A DNA stretch of 64,000 bases from Allomuricauda sp. (GTDB lineage Bacteria; Bacteroidota; Bacteroidia; Flavobacteriales; Flavobacteriaceae): assembly GCF_028280385.1 (NCBI RefSeq), contig NZ_JANQLX010000014.1, positions 176,252-240,251 of the forward strand, given 5' to 3'. Position numbers and translations under genes: made by a program. This document shows, one piece after another, positions 45,124 through 54,067 of this stretch (the stretch's first letter is position 1; each line of letters starts with the position of its first letter). The notes under the pieces are model-generated. The model was not told where the DNA came from. It saw nothing but the letters and a program-made list of their open reading frames with translations, and made no database searches.

Positions 45124-46698
45124 ATGATATTTGGCGAGAATTACCTCGGGTTTGAAATGTCCCGTGAGGGCAGTGAAAGCTTTTATTCCATGACCCCATC
45201 AGGGGAGGAACTTTCCACAAAATTCCATTGTGCAACGGAAAATGAGATTAACAAAGCTGCCGAAAAAGCACAAGAAGCATTTTTGGTCTATCGAAAAACT
45301 GATGCTGAAAAGCGTGCCGTTTTTTTGGAGAACATTGGCAAACAGATCATGGCTTTGGGTGATGAACTGCTGGAACGTTGCGCAGCGGAGACTGCACTTC
45401 CCTTAGGAAGACTGCAAGGAGAGCGTGGGAGAACCGTGAACCAGCTAAATTTGTTTGCCCAGGTTTTACGGGAAGGCTCTTGGGTGGATGCACGTATTGA
45501 TACGGCAATTCCCGATCGCCAACCCATTCCAAAATCGGATATTAGATTGATGAACATGGCAATAGGTCCCGTAGCAGTTTTTGGGGCCAGTAATTTTCCC
45601 TTGGCCTTTTCTGTGGCAGGAGGGGATACCGCATCTGCTTTGGCTGCCGGCTGCCCGGTGATCGTTAAGGGGCATCCTGCCCATGCCGGCACTTCGGATT
45701 TGGTGGCCCAGGCCGTTATTGCTGCGGCAAAAGAAAGTGGAATGCCAGACGGTGTGTTTTCTTTGGTGCAGGGAAATACCAATGCTGTTGGCGGGGCTTT
45801 GGTAAAGCACAAACACATAAAGGCAGTAGGGTTTACAGGCTCCTATGGGGGTGGTAAAGCGCTGTTTGACATTGCTGCTCAACGTCCTGAACCCATTCCT
45901 GTATTTGCAGAAATGGGCAGTGTAAACCCTGTTTTCATATTGCCATCCACCTTGGAAAAAAATGGGGCCGATATTGCCTCAGCCCTGGTAGGTTCCATTG
46001 CATTGGGAGTAGGCCAGTTTTGCACAAATCCCGGTTTGGTGTTCGCACAGGGTTCAGAGGCCCTTGAAAGTTTTGAAAAGGCCTTGGCCGAAAATGCCAA
46101 TGGTGTGGGCGCTGCGGAAATGCTGACAGCCACTATCAAAAACACCTACAATACTAGGGTGGACCAATACAAAAAAATGGAGATGTTGGAAGAGTTGACG
46201 GATAACAAGGACAGCACACAGAAGGTAACCCCTAGCATTTTTAAAACCGATGTGGCCAAGTTTGCCAAGGAGGAATCTTTATCCGAAGAGAATTTCGGGC
46301 CTTCAAGCATATTGGTGGAAGCTTCCGCGGAAGAAGAAATTTACGAGGTGGCCAGAAATCTAGAAGGTCATTTGACGGCGACCATACTAGGAGATGAAGC
46401 CGACTTGGAAAAACATGCGGACCTGATCGCTATTTTGGAGCAAAAGGTAGGGAGATTGATTATTAATGGGTATCCTACAGGGGTTGAGGTTTGCCATAGT
46501 ATGGTGCACGGGGGGCCATTTCCGGCAACAACGGCACCTTCCACCACTTCGGTTGGAACCAAGGCAATCGAACGATTTGTCAGGCCCGTTTGCTATCAGA
46601 ATTTCCCGGATAATTTGTTGCCAAATCCCCTGAAGAATTCCAATCCAGATGGGATATGGAGATTGGTCAATGGGGAACGAACAAAGGAAGCTTTGTAG
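45124..46698 (+). CDS. 2-oxoglutarate-semialdehyde (2,5-dioxovalerate) dehydrogenase
   Basis: A 524-residue NADP-type aldehyde dehydrogenase. The cofactor loop is GFTGSYGGG, the general base is Glu263 in FAEMGSVNP and the catalytic Cys is Cys300 in GQFCTNPG. The segments GPVAVFGASNFPLAFSVAGGD and GYPTGVEVCHSMVHGGPFPAT are characteristic of the alpha-ketoglutaric semialdehyde dehydrogenase group, which forms 2-oxoglutarate at the end of oxidative pentose-acid and uronate pathways. It is the last gene of its operon; a long palindromic hairpin lies about 200 bp downstream. Confidence 0.88.
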   Translation: MIFGENYLGFEMSREGSESFYSMTPSGEELSTKFHCATENEINKAAEKAQEAFLVYRKTDAEKRAVFLENIGKQIMALGDELLERCAAETALPLGRLQGERGRTVNQLNLFAQVLREGSWVDARIDTAIPDRQPIPKSDIRLMNMAIGPVAVFGASNFPLAFSVAGGDTASALAAGCPVIVKGHPAHAGTSDLVAQAVIAAAKESGMPDGVFSLVQGNTNAVGGALVKHKHIKAVGFTGSYGGGKALFDIAAQRPEPIPVFAEMGSVNPVFILPSTLEKNGADIASALVGSIALGVGQFCTNPGLVFAQGSEALESFEKALAENANGVGAAEMLTATIKNTYNTRVDQYKKMEMLEELTDNKDSTQKVTPSIFKTDVAKFAKEESLSEENFGPSSILVEASAEEEIYEVARNLEGHLTATILGDEADLEKHADLIAILEQKVGRLIINGYPTGVEVCHSMVHGGPFPATTAPSTTSVGTKAIERFVRPVCYQNFPDNLLPNPLKNSNPDGIWRLVNGERTKEAL

Positions 46699-46902
46699 GA
46701 TTATTTCTATAAAACATTGATTTCCATTTATCTAGGCTAATTAAGTAATAGAATGAGCTAAAGAAGTATTGAATTATGTTACAATGATTAAATAGTTTTG
46801 AGATAAGTCTTACTAGTATTTAGGTTTAGTAGCGTAATCTTGAATAACAATATAGATGACATAATTGTTTTCTTTTAAGACTTGATTTTATTAGTGATTT
46901 TG

Positions 46903-46924
46903 CGGCCAACAATATTGTTGGCCG
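46903..46924. terminator. 22-bp perfect palindrome, possible terminator
   Basis: CGGCCAACAA-TA-TTGTTGGCCG is a perfect palindrome, followed by a T-rich tract. It would form a strong hairpin and may end the operon stopping at 46698, though it lies 204 bp beyond the last stop. A dimeric protein-binding site is the alternative. Confidence 0.5.
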
Positions 46925-47074
46925 TTCTATTTGTTTGTTGTCTGTATGCCAACAGACCACATTTCGCAAAATCCGTAGGGCACTAAAAAACCTTGCAAGC
47001 AAATGAAGTACTAGGTTTGGTCAAAATAGGAATAATTATGATGGCTGAAGACCTTTATCTTGAGTGCCTCACGA

Positions 47075-47100
47075 CTAAATTGCCTTAGGATGCAATTTAG
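47075..47100. promoter_or_regulatory. 9-8-9 inverted repeat upstream of the sulfatase genes
   Basis: CTAAATTGC (47075-47083) and GCAATTTAG (47092-47100) are perfect inverted arms with an 8-nt spacer, ending 38 nt before the first sulfatase ATG. This spacing suits a dimer-binding operator or a leader hairpin. Confidence 0.5.
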
Positions 47101-47138
47101 CGGAACATCATGTACATATAGACTACTTAACCACCAAA

Positions 47139-48611
47139 ATGAAATTAACCTTTAAATACAAAAAGTTTTTGGGAATCCTGGTTCTGGCAGTGTTTCTTGG
47201 CTGCGGTCCAAAAACTGAGCAGGACAAAAGCGCCGCGGACCAAAATCCTACGACACCACCCAACATCATTCTCATAATGACCGATGATCAAGGATGGGGA
47301 GACACCGGATACAATGGGCACCCTTTTTTAAAAACCCCCAACCTGGATGATATGGCGGCCAACGGAGTGGTTTTCAATAGATTTTATGCCGCCTCCGCGG
47401 TTTGTTCCCCAACACGCGGCAGTGTGATGACAGGTCGTCACCCACTGCGCTATGGGATATGCACGGCGAATTGCGGACATATTAAGACGGAGGAAATCAC
47501 TTTGGCTGAAATGGTCAAGGAAAAAGGCTACACCACTGGGCATTTTGGCAAGTGGCACTTGGGGACGCTTACCCGTGATACCTTAGATGCCAATAGAGGA
47601 GGCAAGCCTGAAAACTATGCCCATTACGCTCCGCCTTCAGATCATGGTTTTGATACTTATTTTGTGACGGAATCGAAGGTGCCCACATGGGATCCCATGA
47701 TCACACCGCCAAGATCTGCTGGAGGCGTTTCCCCTAAATTAACGGTTGGGGAGCCATTTCAAACGTTCTATTGGTCAGGTCCTGGAATGATAGAAACGGA
47801 AAACTTGGAAGGGGACGATTCCCGTGTGATTATGGATAGGGTAATACCATTTGTTGAGGAGGCAGCACAACAAGAACAGCCTTTTTTAAGTGTGGTCTGG
47901 TTTCACTCACCCCACTTGCCCGTTCTAACCGGAGACTCCTATAGGAAGCCATATCATGAACTTTCAGAAGACCAGCAGCAGTACTACGGCACCCTAACCG
48001 CCATGGACGAGCAAATAGGGAGGCTCCGAAACAAGCTTAAGGAATTGGGGATTTCGGACAATACCATACTGTTTTTTACTAGCGACAATGGTCCGGAAGG
48101 CAAAGCCGCCTTGGGAAGAACCCAGGGGGGAACCAAAGGGCTTAAGGGAAGAAAAAGAAGTCTTTATGAAGGCGGTATACGCGTTCCAGGAATCATGGAA
48201 TGGTCGGGGAATGTACCACAAGGTAAAACCCTGGAAACGCCTTGTTTTACTTCAGACTATTTTCCCACCATTGCAAATCTATTGGGAATCGATACTGCAA
48301 AATACAATCGCCCGTTCGACGGTATGGACCTCATGCCATTGATCGAGGGGGAACAGGAAAAAAGGAACAAAAACTTAGCTTTTCGGTTCAACAATCAGGC
48401 CGCGTTGATTGGCCATACCTATAAAATTTATAGTAGGGACGATGGCAATTCATTTGAGCTTTACAATTTAAACGAAGACCCATCAGAGTCCGTTGATCTG
48501 GCCGAATCCCAACCTGGGCAATTAAAGGAAATGATCCAAGAATGGCAAACTTGGAAAAACTCCCAAGAAATGAGTGCTCAAGGAATGGATTATCAACAAG
48601 CCGATCAATGA
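47139..48611 (+). CDS. Sulfatase, S1 family lipoprotein (C-S-P-T-R)
   Basis: A 490-residue arylsulfatase-type lipoprotein (signal LAVFLGCGPK). The formylglycine site is Cys89 in AVCSPTRGSVMTGR, and the metal site starts at IILIMTDDQGWGD (Asp pair near 47-48). GHFGKWHLG near 135 and FFTSDNGPEG near 310 supply further active-site Lys, His, Asp and Asn. It resembles the exo-sulfatases of marine polysaccharide loci; the sulfate position cannot be told. The next sulfatase begins on its stop codon (ATGA), indicating coupled translation. Confidence 0.9.
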   Translation: MKLTFKYKKFLGILVLAVFLGCGPKTEQDKSAADQNPTTPPNIILIMTDDQGWGDTGYNGHPFLKTPNLDDMAANGVVFNRFYAASAVCSPTRGSVMTGRHPLRYGICTANCGHIKTEEITLAEMVKEKGYTTGHFGKWHLGTLTRDTLDANRGGKPENYAHYAPPSDHGFDTYFVTESKVPTWDPMITPPRSAGGVSPKLTVGEPFQTFYWSGPGMIETENLEGDDSRVIMDRVIPFVEEAAQQEQPFLSVVWFHSPHLPVLTGDSYRKPYHELSEDQQQYYGTLTAMDEQIGRLRNKLKELGISDNTILFFTSDNGPEGKAALGRTQGGTKGLKGRKRSLYEGGIRVPGIMEWSGNVPQGKTLETPCFTSDYFPTIANLLGIDTAKYNRPFDGMDLMPLIEGEQEKRNKNLAFRFNNQAALIGHTYKIYSRDDGNSFELYNLNEDPSESVDLAESQPGQLKEMIQEWQTWKNSQEMSAQGMDYQQADQ

Positions 48612-50002
48612 AATTGAAATATTGTACCATGTTCTTGACGGCAGCACTCGCTATTGGTGCTTGCCAGACCAAAAATCGAGATAAAGCCAGTGGCCAAAAA
48701 ACGGAAAAACCGAATGTAATCATCATTTTTACGGATGATCAGGGGTACGCCGATTTAAGTAGTTACGGGGCCACCAAGTTTCAAACCCCTAATTTGGATA
48801 GTTTGGTGGCTGCTGGTATTCGATTCACCGATTTTTATGTCCCTGCCACGGTGTGTACCCCGTCGCGCGCTGCCTTACTTACTGGAAGCTACCCAAAACG
48901 TGTGGGACTGCACGAATCTGTTCTGCGGCCATTTTCAGACACGGGGCTTTCCCCAAACGAATATACCATGGCCGAAATGCTCAAGGACGTGGGTTATCAA
49001 ACCGCTTGTGTGGGAAAATGGCACCTAGGACATCAACCGGAATTTATGCCCAATCGCCAGGGATTTGATCATTATTTTGGGGTGCCTTACTCCAATGACA
49101 TGGATTCCCATTATTATAAGGGAATCGATTTTCAGTCGCCGCCTTTACCGCTGTATCACAATGAAGAACAAATTGAATCCAGTCCGGACCAACGATATCT
49201 TACCCGAAGGTTCACTGATGAAGCCATATCCTATATCGGCAATCACAGGGAAAAAGGACCTTTCTTTTTGTATCTAGCGCATATTATGCCCCATATTCCG
49301 CTCCATGTTTCTGAAGAATTTGATGGTAAGACCTCCTATGGATTATATGGCGATGTAATAACAGAACTGGATGCAAATGTGGGCCGCTTAGTGAATTTTC
49401 TAAAAAGAGAAGGTCTATTTGATAATACAATCCTTATTTACACCTCGGACAATGGTCCCCATCATGACTTAAACGCCGGTTCCGCCTTTCCCCTAAGGGG
49501 ATGGAAGACCCAAACATGGGAGGGGGGACAACGGGTTCCGGGAATCATTGTCTGGCCCGATCAGATTCCTGCCAATGTAGTGTCCAATGAACCGATATCC
49601 ACCATGGATATCATGCCCACCCTGGCAGCCTTTTCCGGAGCAAATCTACCAGAAGATATTACTATAGATGGCAGAAATATCGCTGGCTTTCTCAAAAACC
49701 CTGGGCAAACCTTACCCGAAACCCCATTTTTCTACTATGCCACCAATGGAAATGTGGAAGCCGTTCGATTGGGGGATTGGAAACTGCATATAGCAAAATC
49801 CAGAGGTCGCAAAGAAGCAGACACTTTTCCCATTTCTTTGTTCAATCTTAAGGAAGATGTAGGAGAGCAAGTAAATTTGGCCGGGGAGCACCCTAACAAA
49901 GTGGAAATGTTGCAGCAATTGATTCTTGACTTTGATGCCCAATTAAAACAACAGGCCAGACCAGTTGGGAAGGCGGAAAATGGAGGCATATCTATAAGAT
50001 AA
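48608..50002 (+). CDS. Sulfatase, S1 family lipoprotein (C-T-P-S-R)
   Basis: A 464-residue sulfatase. The ATG at 48608 is selected over one at 48542 because it opens a normal lipoprotein signal (MKLKYCTMFLTAALAIGACQ) and overlaps the previous stop as ATGA. Formylglycine site Cys83 in TVCTPSRAALLTGS. Other residues: VIIIFTDDQGYADLSSYG, CVGKWHLGHQ, YTSDNGPHHD, and the C-terminal WKLHIAK subdomain. Substrate unknown; the loop KFQTPNLDSLVAAG is typical of arylsulfatase A-like members. It ends the first short sulfatase unit; 209 bp separate it from the GH92 gene. Confidence 0.9.
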   Translation: MKLKYCTMFLTAALAIGACQTKNRDKASGQKTEKPNVIIIFTDDQGYADLSSYGATKFQTPNLDSLVAAGIRFTDFYVPATVCTPSRAALLTGSYPKRVGLHESVLRPFSDTGLSPNEYTMAEMLKDVGYQTACVGKWHLGHQPEFMPNRQGFDHYFGVPYSNDMDSHYYKGIDFQSPPLPLYHNEEQIESSPDQRYLTRRFTDEAISYIGNHREKGPFFLYLAHIMPHIPLHVSEEFDGKTSYGLYGDVITELDANVGRLVNFLKREGLFDNTILIYTSDNGPHHDLNAGSAFPLRGWKTQTWEGGQRVPGIIVWPDQIPANVVSNEPISTMDIMPTLAAFSGANLPEDITIDGRNIAGFLKNPGQTLPETPFFYYATNGNVEAVRLGDWKLHIAKSRGRKEADTFPISLFNLKEDVGEQVNLAGEHPNKVEMLQQLILDFDAQLKQQARPVGKAENGGISIR

Positions 50003-50168
50003 AAGAATTGTAACTTGGATAACCCAATTATTGGGAATCCTTGTTTTGTGATAAATGTATATCCAAAAAATGTGCAGATTGATGGAACCCTGCGCCAAAA
50101 GGGCAAAATAAGTATAATTTTTGGTGAATAAATAGGTGAACTTGCCCTCCCTATTCCAGTATTTTTGA

Positions 50169-50186
50169 TTGAACCGCTAGGTTCAA
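50169..50186. promoter_or_regulatory. 7-4-7 inverted repeat upstream of the GH92 operon
   Basis: TTGAACC (50169-50175) and GGTTCAA (50180-50186) are perfect inverted arms around GCTA, ending 25 nt before the GH92 ATG. A candidate operator of the second sulfatase operon. Confidence 0.45.
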
Positions 50187-50211
50187 GGACTCAGACCTTA
50201 ATACCACACTA

Positions 50212-52515
50212 ATGTTTTCATTGAAAAACAACAACTATTCCCGGCCGGTACTTAAAATCCAATACCTCTGTCTTTGTTTGCTCATCTCTTTGGCCTCTTG
50301 TAACAAGAAAGAAGAAAAACCAATAGCCTTTGAAGTGGATACATTGGCCCATGTTGACCCTTTTATCGGTACGGGTTTCCATGGCCACACTTTTCCAGGA
50401 CCCGTTATGCCGCATGGCATGATGCAGTTAGGTCCGGACACCAAGTTGAATGGATGGGATGCATCCAGTGGATACCATTATGCAGATAGCACCATTTATG
50501 GGTTTTCACATACACATTTGAGTGGAACCGGAATTGGGGATATGGGGGATGTTCTCCTACTCCCTTTTACTGGCGATGTTCCTGAAAGCAAACCTGTGGC
50601 CATTTTTGACAAGGCGGATGAACATGCAGTTGTGGGCAAGTATTCGGTAAGCTTTAAAAATTTTGATGTGACCACCGAATTGGCAACGGCGATACGGGCA
50701 GGTATGCACCGCTATTCCTTTTCCGGGGATGGGCAAAAAAAGTTATTGGTAGATATTGGGCACATCCTTCAGCGCACCTGGAGTCATGATAATGTGGCAA
50801 ACACATTGGAGTTCGTTGATGATAAAACCCTGAGGGGGTTAAAGCACAGTAGGGGGTGGGCCAAGGACCACAAAGTCTATTATTATATTGAATTTTCCCA
50901 CCCGTTTTCCATTGAATCCGTGGTGGTGGATGGAAAGACTGTCCCAAGTCAACAAGTGCATGAGGGGGTAGATGTATATTCTTATCTATCCTTTGATTCC
51001 CTGCCCAATAATGAACCCTTATTGGTTAAGGTGGGCATTTCTCCAGTGGATATGCAAGGCGCGGAAAACAATCTTAAAACTGAGGTGCCTCACTGGGAAT
51101 TTGATGATTTGGTGGAAGCCAATAGAAATGCCTGGGAAAAGGAGTTGGGCAGAATCAAGATCAAGACTTCCGACGACTCACAACGGACAATTTTCTACAC
51201 AGCACTTTATCATTCCATGATTGCCCCCATGATTTTTCAAGATGTGGATGGCCGATACAGGGGCATGGACAAAGAAATACATCAGGCCAAAGCAGGTCAG
51301 GAATACTATACCGTCTATTCCATGTGGGATACGTTTAGGGCCTTGCACCCCTTAATGACGATCGTTGATGAACCCCGTTCCGTACAATGGATGAATGATT
51401 TACTTTTAAAATACCAGCAAGGCGGAATTTTGCCCAAGTGGGCCTTGGCCTCCAACTATACAGGTACCATGGTAGGATATCCCGCGGTGGCCAACTTGGC
51501 GGATGCCGTGGCGAAGAACATACCGGGAATTGACAAGGATTTGGCACTGGAAGCTGCTGTGACCAGTGCATCATACCTACCGGATTTACCTGGATTACAA
51601 AACGACCCGAACAAAGACCGGGTGATGACTGAGCACAATAAGTACATCAATGAAGGGGTGCATATTCCTTCGGATAAAATAATCAATTCCGTTTCATACG
51701 GCCTTGAAAATGCCTACTACGATTGGTGCATTCTTCAGTTGGCAAAAAGCGCCGGTAATGACTCCTTGGTCAAGGTATTTTCAAAACGGGCCAAGAACTA
51801 TGCACTTTATTTTGATGCTTCCACAGGTTTTATGCGGGGTAAAAATGAAGATGGAAGCTGGGTTACCCCCTTCAATCCCAAATATTCCGATCATGAGCAT
51901 TCAGACTATGTGGAAGGCAACGCATGGCAGTGGAACTGGTTTGTGCCCCATGATATTGAAGGCTTTGCAGATTTATACGGCAGCCCTGAAGCTTTTACCA
52001 CCAAATTGGACTCCTTGTTTACCACTTCATCGGAAATAGAAGGGGAAAACGCAAGTGGTGACATAACAGGTCTTATAGGGCAGTATGCCCATGGCAATGA
52101 ACCAAGTCACCATATAGCCTATATGTACAATTACATAGATCAAGCCTGGAAGGCACAGGAATTGGTGGATCGGATATTAACTGGCTTCTACACTACCGAA
52201 CCTGATGGTATTATTGGGAATGAAGATTGTGGGCAAATGTCGGCCTGGTACATTATGAGCAGTATGGGATTCTACCAGGTGGCTCCAGGAGATCCGGTCT
52301 ATACCATTGGACGGCCGCTTTTTGAGTGGGTGGAAATTCCCATGGAAAATGGAAATTCCTTTACCATAAAAACCGTCAACAATAGTGCCGTCAACAAATA
52401 TGTACAAGAGGTAAGCTTGAACGGTACCATTCTGGAAGAACCTTTTTTTACGCATGATGATATAAGAAAAGGGGGCGAGCTGATTTTTACAATGGGTCCA
52501 GAACCAAAGCAATGA
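50212..52515 (+). CDS. Alpha-mannosidase, GH92 lipoprotein
   Basis: A 767-residue lipoprotein (signal LLISLASCNKKEE). GH92 landmarks are VDPFIGTGFHGHTFPGPVMPHGMMQLGPD near 43-71, YGFSHTHLSGTG, YYTVYSMWDTFRALHPL with the conserved Trp-Asp, YVEGNAWQWNWFVPHD and GNEDCGQMSAWYIMSSMGFY. The family is calcium-dependent and inverting and removes alpha-linked mannose. No other mannose gene is near, so it implies mannose in the same glycan as fucose. It heads a seven-gene run to 61587. Its stop overlaps the next start. Confidence 0.92.
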   Translation: MFSLKNNNYSRPVLKIQYLCLCLLISLASCNKKEEKPIAFEVDTLAHVDPFIGTGFHGHTFPGPVMPHGMMQLGPDTKLNGWDASSGYHYADSTIYGFSHTHLSGTGIGDMGDVLLLPFTGDVPESKPVAIFDKADEHAVVGKYSVSFKNFDVTTELATAIRAGMHRYSFSGDGQKKLLVDIGHILQRTWSHDNVANTLEFVDDKTLRGLKHSRGWAKDHKVYYYIEFSHPFSIESVVVDGKTVPSQQVHEGVDVYSYLSFDSLPNNEPLLVKVGISPVDMQGAENNLKTEVPHWEFDDLVEANRNAWEKELGRIKIKTSDDSQRTIFYTALYHSMIAPMIFQDVDGRYRGMDKEIHQAKAGQEYYTVYSMWDTFRALHPLMTIVDEPRSVQWMNDLLLKYQQGGILPKWALASNYTGTMVGYPAVANLADAVAKNIPGIDKDLALEAAVTSASYLPDLPGLQNDPNKDRVMTEHNKYINEGVHIPSDKIINSVSYGLENAYYDWCILQLAKSAGNDSLVKVFSKRAKNYALYFDASTGFMRGKNEDGSWVTPFNPKYSDHEHSDYVEGNAWQWNWFVPHDIEGFADLYGSPEAFTTKLDSLFTTSSEIEGENASGDITGLIGQYAHGNEPSHHIAYMYNYIDQAWKAQELVDRILTGFYTTEPDGIIGNEDCGQMSAWYIMSSMGFYQVAPGDPVYTIGRPLFEWVEIPMENGNSFTIKTVNNSAVNKYVQEVSLNGTILEEPFFTHDDIRKGGELIFTMGPEPKQ

Positions 52516-54056
52516 ACCGACGTCATAAACCCATGAAAAACCGGAAGTTTTTGAAGCTAAATATGATTTTCCATAAAGGAATTGCGGCTTGTTTGATTTT
52601 GATGGGTGTCTTTTCCTGTAATGAAAAGCCTGCTGAGGAAAAACCGCCCAATATCGTATTCTTTTTTGTGGACGATATGGGTTGGCAAGATACCTCAGTA
52701 CCATTCCATACCGAAATCACCAGGCTCAACCAACAATACCACACACCCAATATGGAGCAATTGGCCAAGGAAGGCATGAAGTTTACCCAAGCTTATGCCA
52801 CTGCTGTTTGTTCCCCTTCCAGAATTAGTTTGATGACAGGCCTAAATGCGGCAAGGCACCGTGTTACCAATTGGACCTTGTTCAAGGATAAGGCTACCGA
52901 CGGGAATCATGAAAAGGTTGTGGCCCCTCAGTGGAATGTGAACGGACTGGGCACTGAACCGGGAGCTGCAAGGTCAATTTACGCCCAAACCATGCCGCAA
53001 CTATTGCAAAAAACGGGCTACACCACCATTCACGCTGGGAAAGCGCATTTCGGTGCCAAGGATACCCCAGGTGAAAATCCACTCAACGTAGGCTTTGATG
53101 TGAATATAGCTGGTCATGCAGCAGGGGGACCCGGCAGTTACCTGGGAAAGAACAATTTCAGTGCGGTATGGAGAAACGGAATGCCTGTTTGGGACGTGCC
53201 CGGATTGGAGGAATACCATGGAAAGGATATGTTCCTTACGGAAGCCCTCACCCTCGAAGCCAATAAAGCGGTAAACGAGGCTGTGGCAACTGAAAAACCA
53301 TTCTATCTCTATATGTCCCATTATGCCATCCATGCACCTTGGGAAATAGATAGTAGATTTTATCAAAAATATATAGACGCCGGACTAAGTGAATTTGATG
53401 CCACTTATGCCGCGATGATCGAAGGGATGGACAAGTCAATGGGCGACATTTGGAGGAATCTCCAACGCCTTGGGGTGGCGGAAAACACCATTATTGTCTT
53501 TATGTCGGATAACGGTGCCCCAAAACAGGCGGCACGGAATCTTCCACTACGGGGACATAAACTAACACCTTATGAGGGGGGTATCCGGGTACCACTCTTG
53601 GTCAAATGGCCAGGGGTTACCCCGGCAGCCTCGGTAAATGACCAATATTTGATCATTGAGGATATTTTTCCCACCTTTTTGGAAATGGCCGGTGTGCAAG
53701 AAGAAATCAACAAGGTGGATGGACTAAGTTTTGTACCTCTTCTCAGTGGAAAAGGGGAATATCCAGAAAATCGACCTATTTATTGGCATTTTCCCAATAC
53801 CTATGATCAACCGCCCTATAGTTCCGTACGCAAGGGAAATTGGAAACTTATTTACCATCATGTAAGTAGAAAAATAGAACTTTTTGATCTAGAGAACGAC
53901 ATTGGGGAGACGGAAGATCTTTTCGATTCAAATACATCCAAAGCCAGGGAACTGGTAAACCTTTTATCGAATTACATGGCTAGCGTGGATGCCCAAATGC
54001 CAACTGATAAATCAACCGGGGAAACCATCCCCTATCCTAAAGAAATACTTGAATAA
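52512..54056 (+). CDS. Sulfatase, S1 family lipoprotein (C-S-P-S-R)
   Basis: A 514-residue sulfatase. The ATG at 52512 overlaps the GH92 stop (ATGA), but starts at 52533 or 52563 would give a more standard lipoprotein signal (MIFHKGIAACLILMGVFSCN), so the start is uncertain. Formylglycine site Cys100 in AVCSPSRISLMTG, counting from 52512. NIVFFFVDDMGWQDTSVPF and IHAGKAHFGAK (Lys and His) are the other active-site segments. FMSDNGAPKQAARNLPLRGHK fixes the family. Substrate cannot be assigned; the sequence is diverged from the other sulfatases here. Confidence 0.88.
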   Translation: MNRRHKPMKNRKFLKLNMIFHKGIAACLILMGVFSCNEKPAEEKPPNIVFFFVDDMGWQDTSVPFHTEITRLNQQYHTPNMEQLAKEGMKFTQAYATAVCSPSRISLMTGLNAARHRVTNWTLFKDKATDGNHEKVVAPQWNVNGLGTEPGAARSIYAQTMPQLLQKTGYTTIHAGKAHFGAKDTPGENPLNVGFDVNIAGHAAGGPGSYLGKNNFSAVWRNGMPVWDVPGLEEYHGKDMFLTEALTLEANKAVNEAVATEKPFYLYMSHYAIHAPWEIDSRFYQKYIDAGLSEFDATYAAMIEGMDKSMGDIWRNLQRLGVAENTIIVFMSDNGAPKQAARNLPLRGHKLTPYEGGIRVPLLVKWPGVTPAASVNDQYLIIEDIFPTFLEMAGVQEEINKVDGLSFVPLLSGKGEYPENRPIYWHFPNTYDQPPYSSVRKGNWKLIYHHVSRKIELFDLENDIGETEDLFDSNTSKARELVNLLSNYMASVDAQMPTDKSTGETIPYPKEILE

Positions 54057-54067
54057 TACCAACACCA

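Larger units (their letters stand above)
46699..47138. other. 440-bp intergenic region
   Basis: No protein-coding frame is supported. The region holds a 22-bp perfect palindrome at 46903-46924, a 9-8-9 inverted repeat at 47075-47100 close to the first sulfatase gene, and a 10-base CTAGTATTTA (46813-46822) that recalls the core of the conserved fucose element. The left part is strongly AT-rich. Confidence 0.6.

Noticed and set aside
50023..50035. A CCCAAT-T-ATTGGG palindrome after the second sulfatase, considered as a terminator.
   Set aside because: A 1-nt centre is too small for a hairpin loop without losing pairs, and no clear T run follows; it may be chance.
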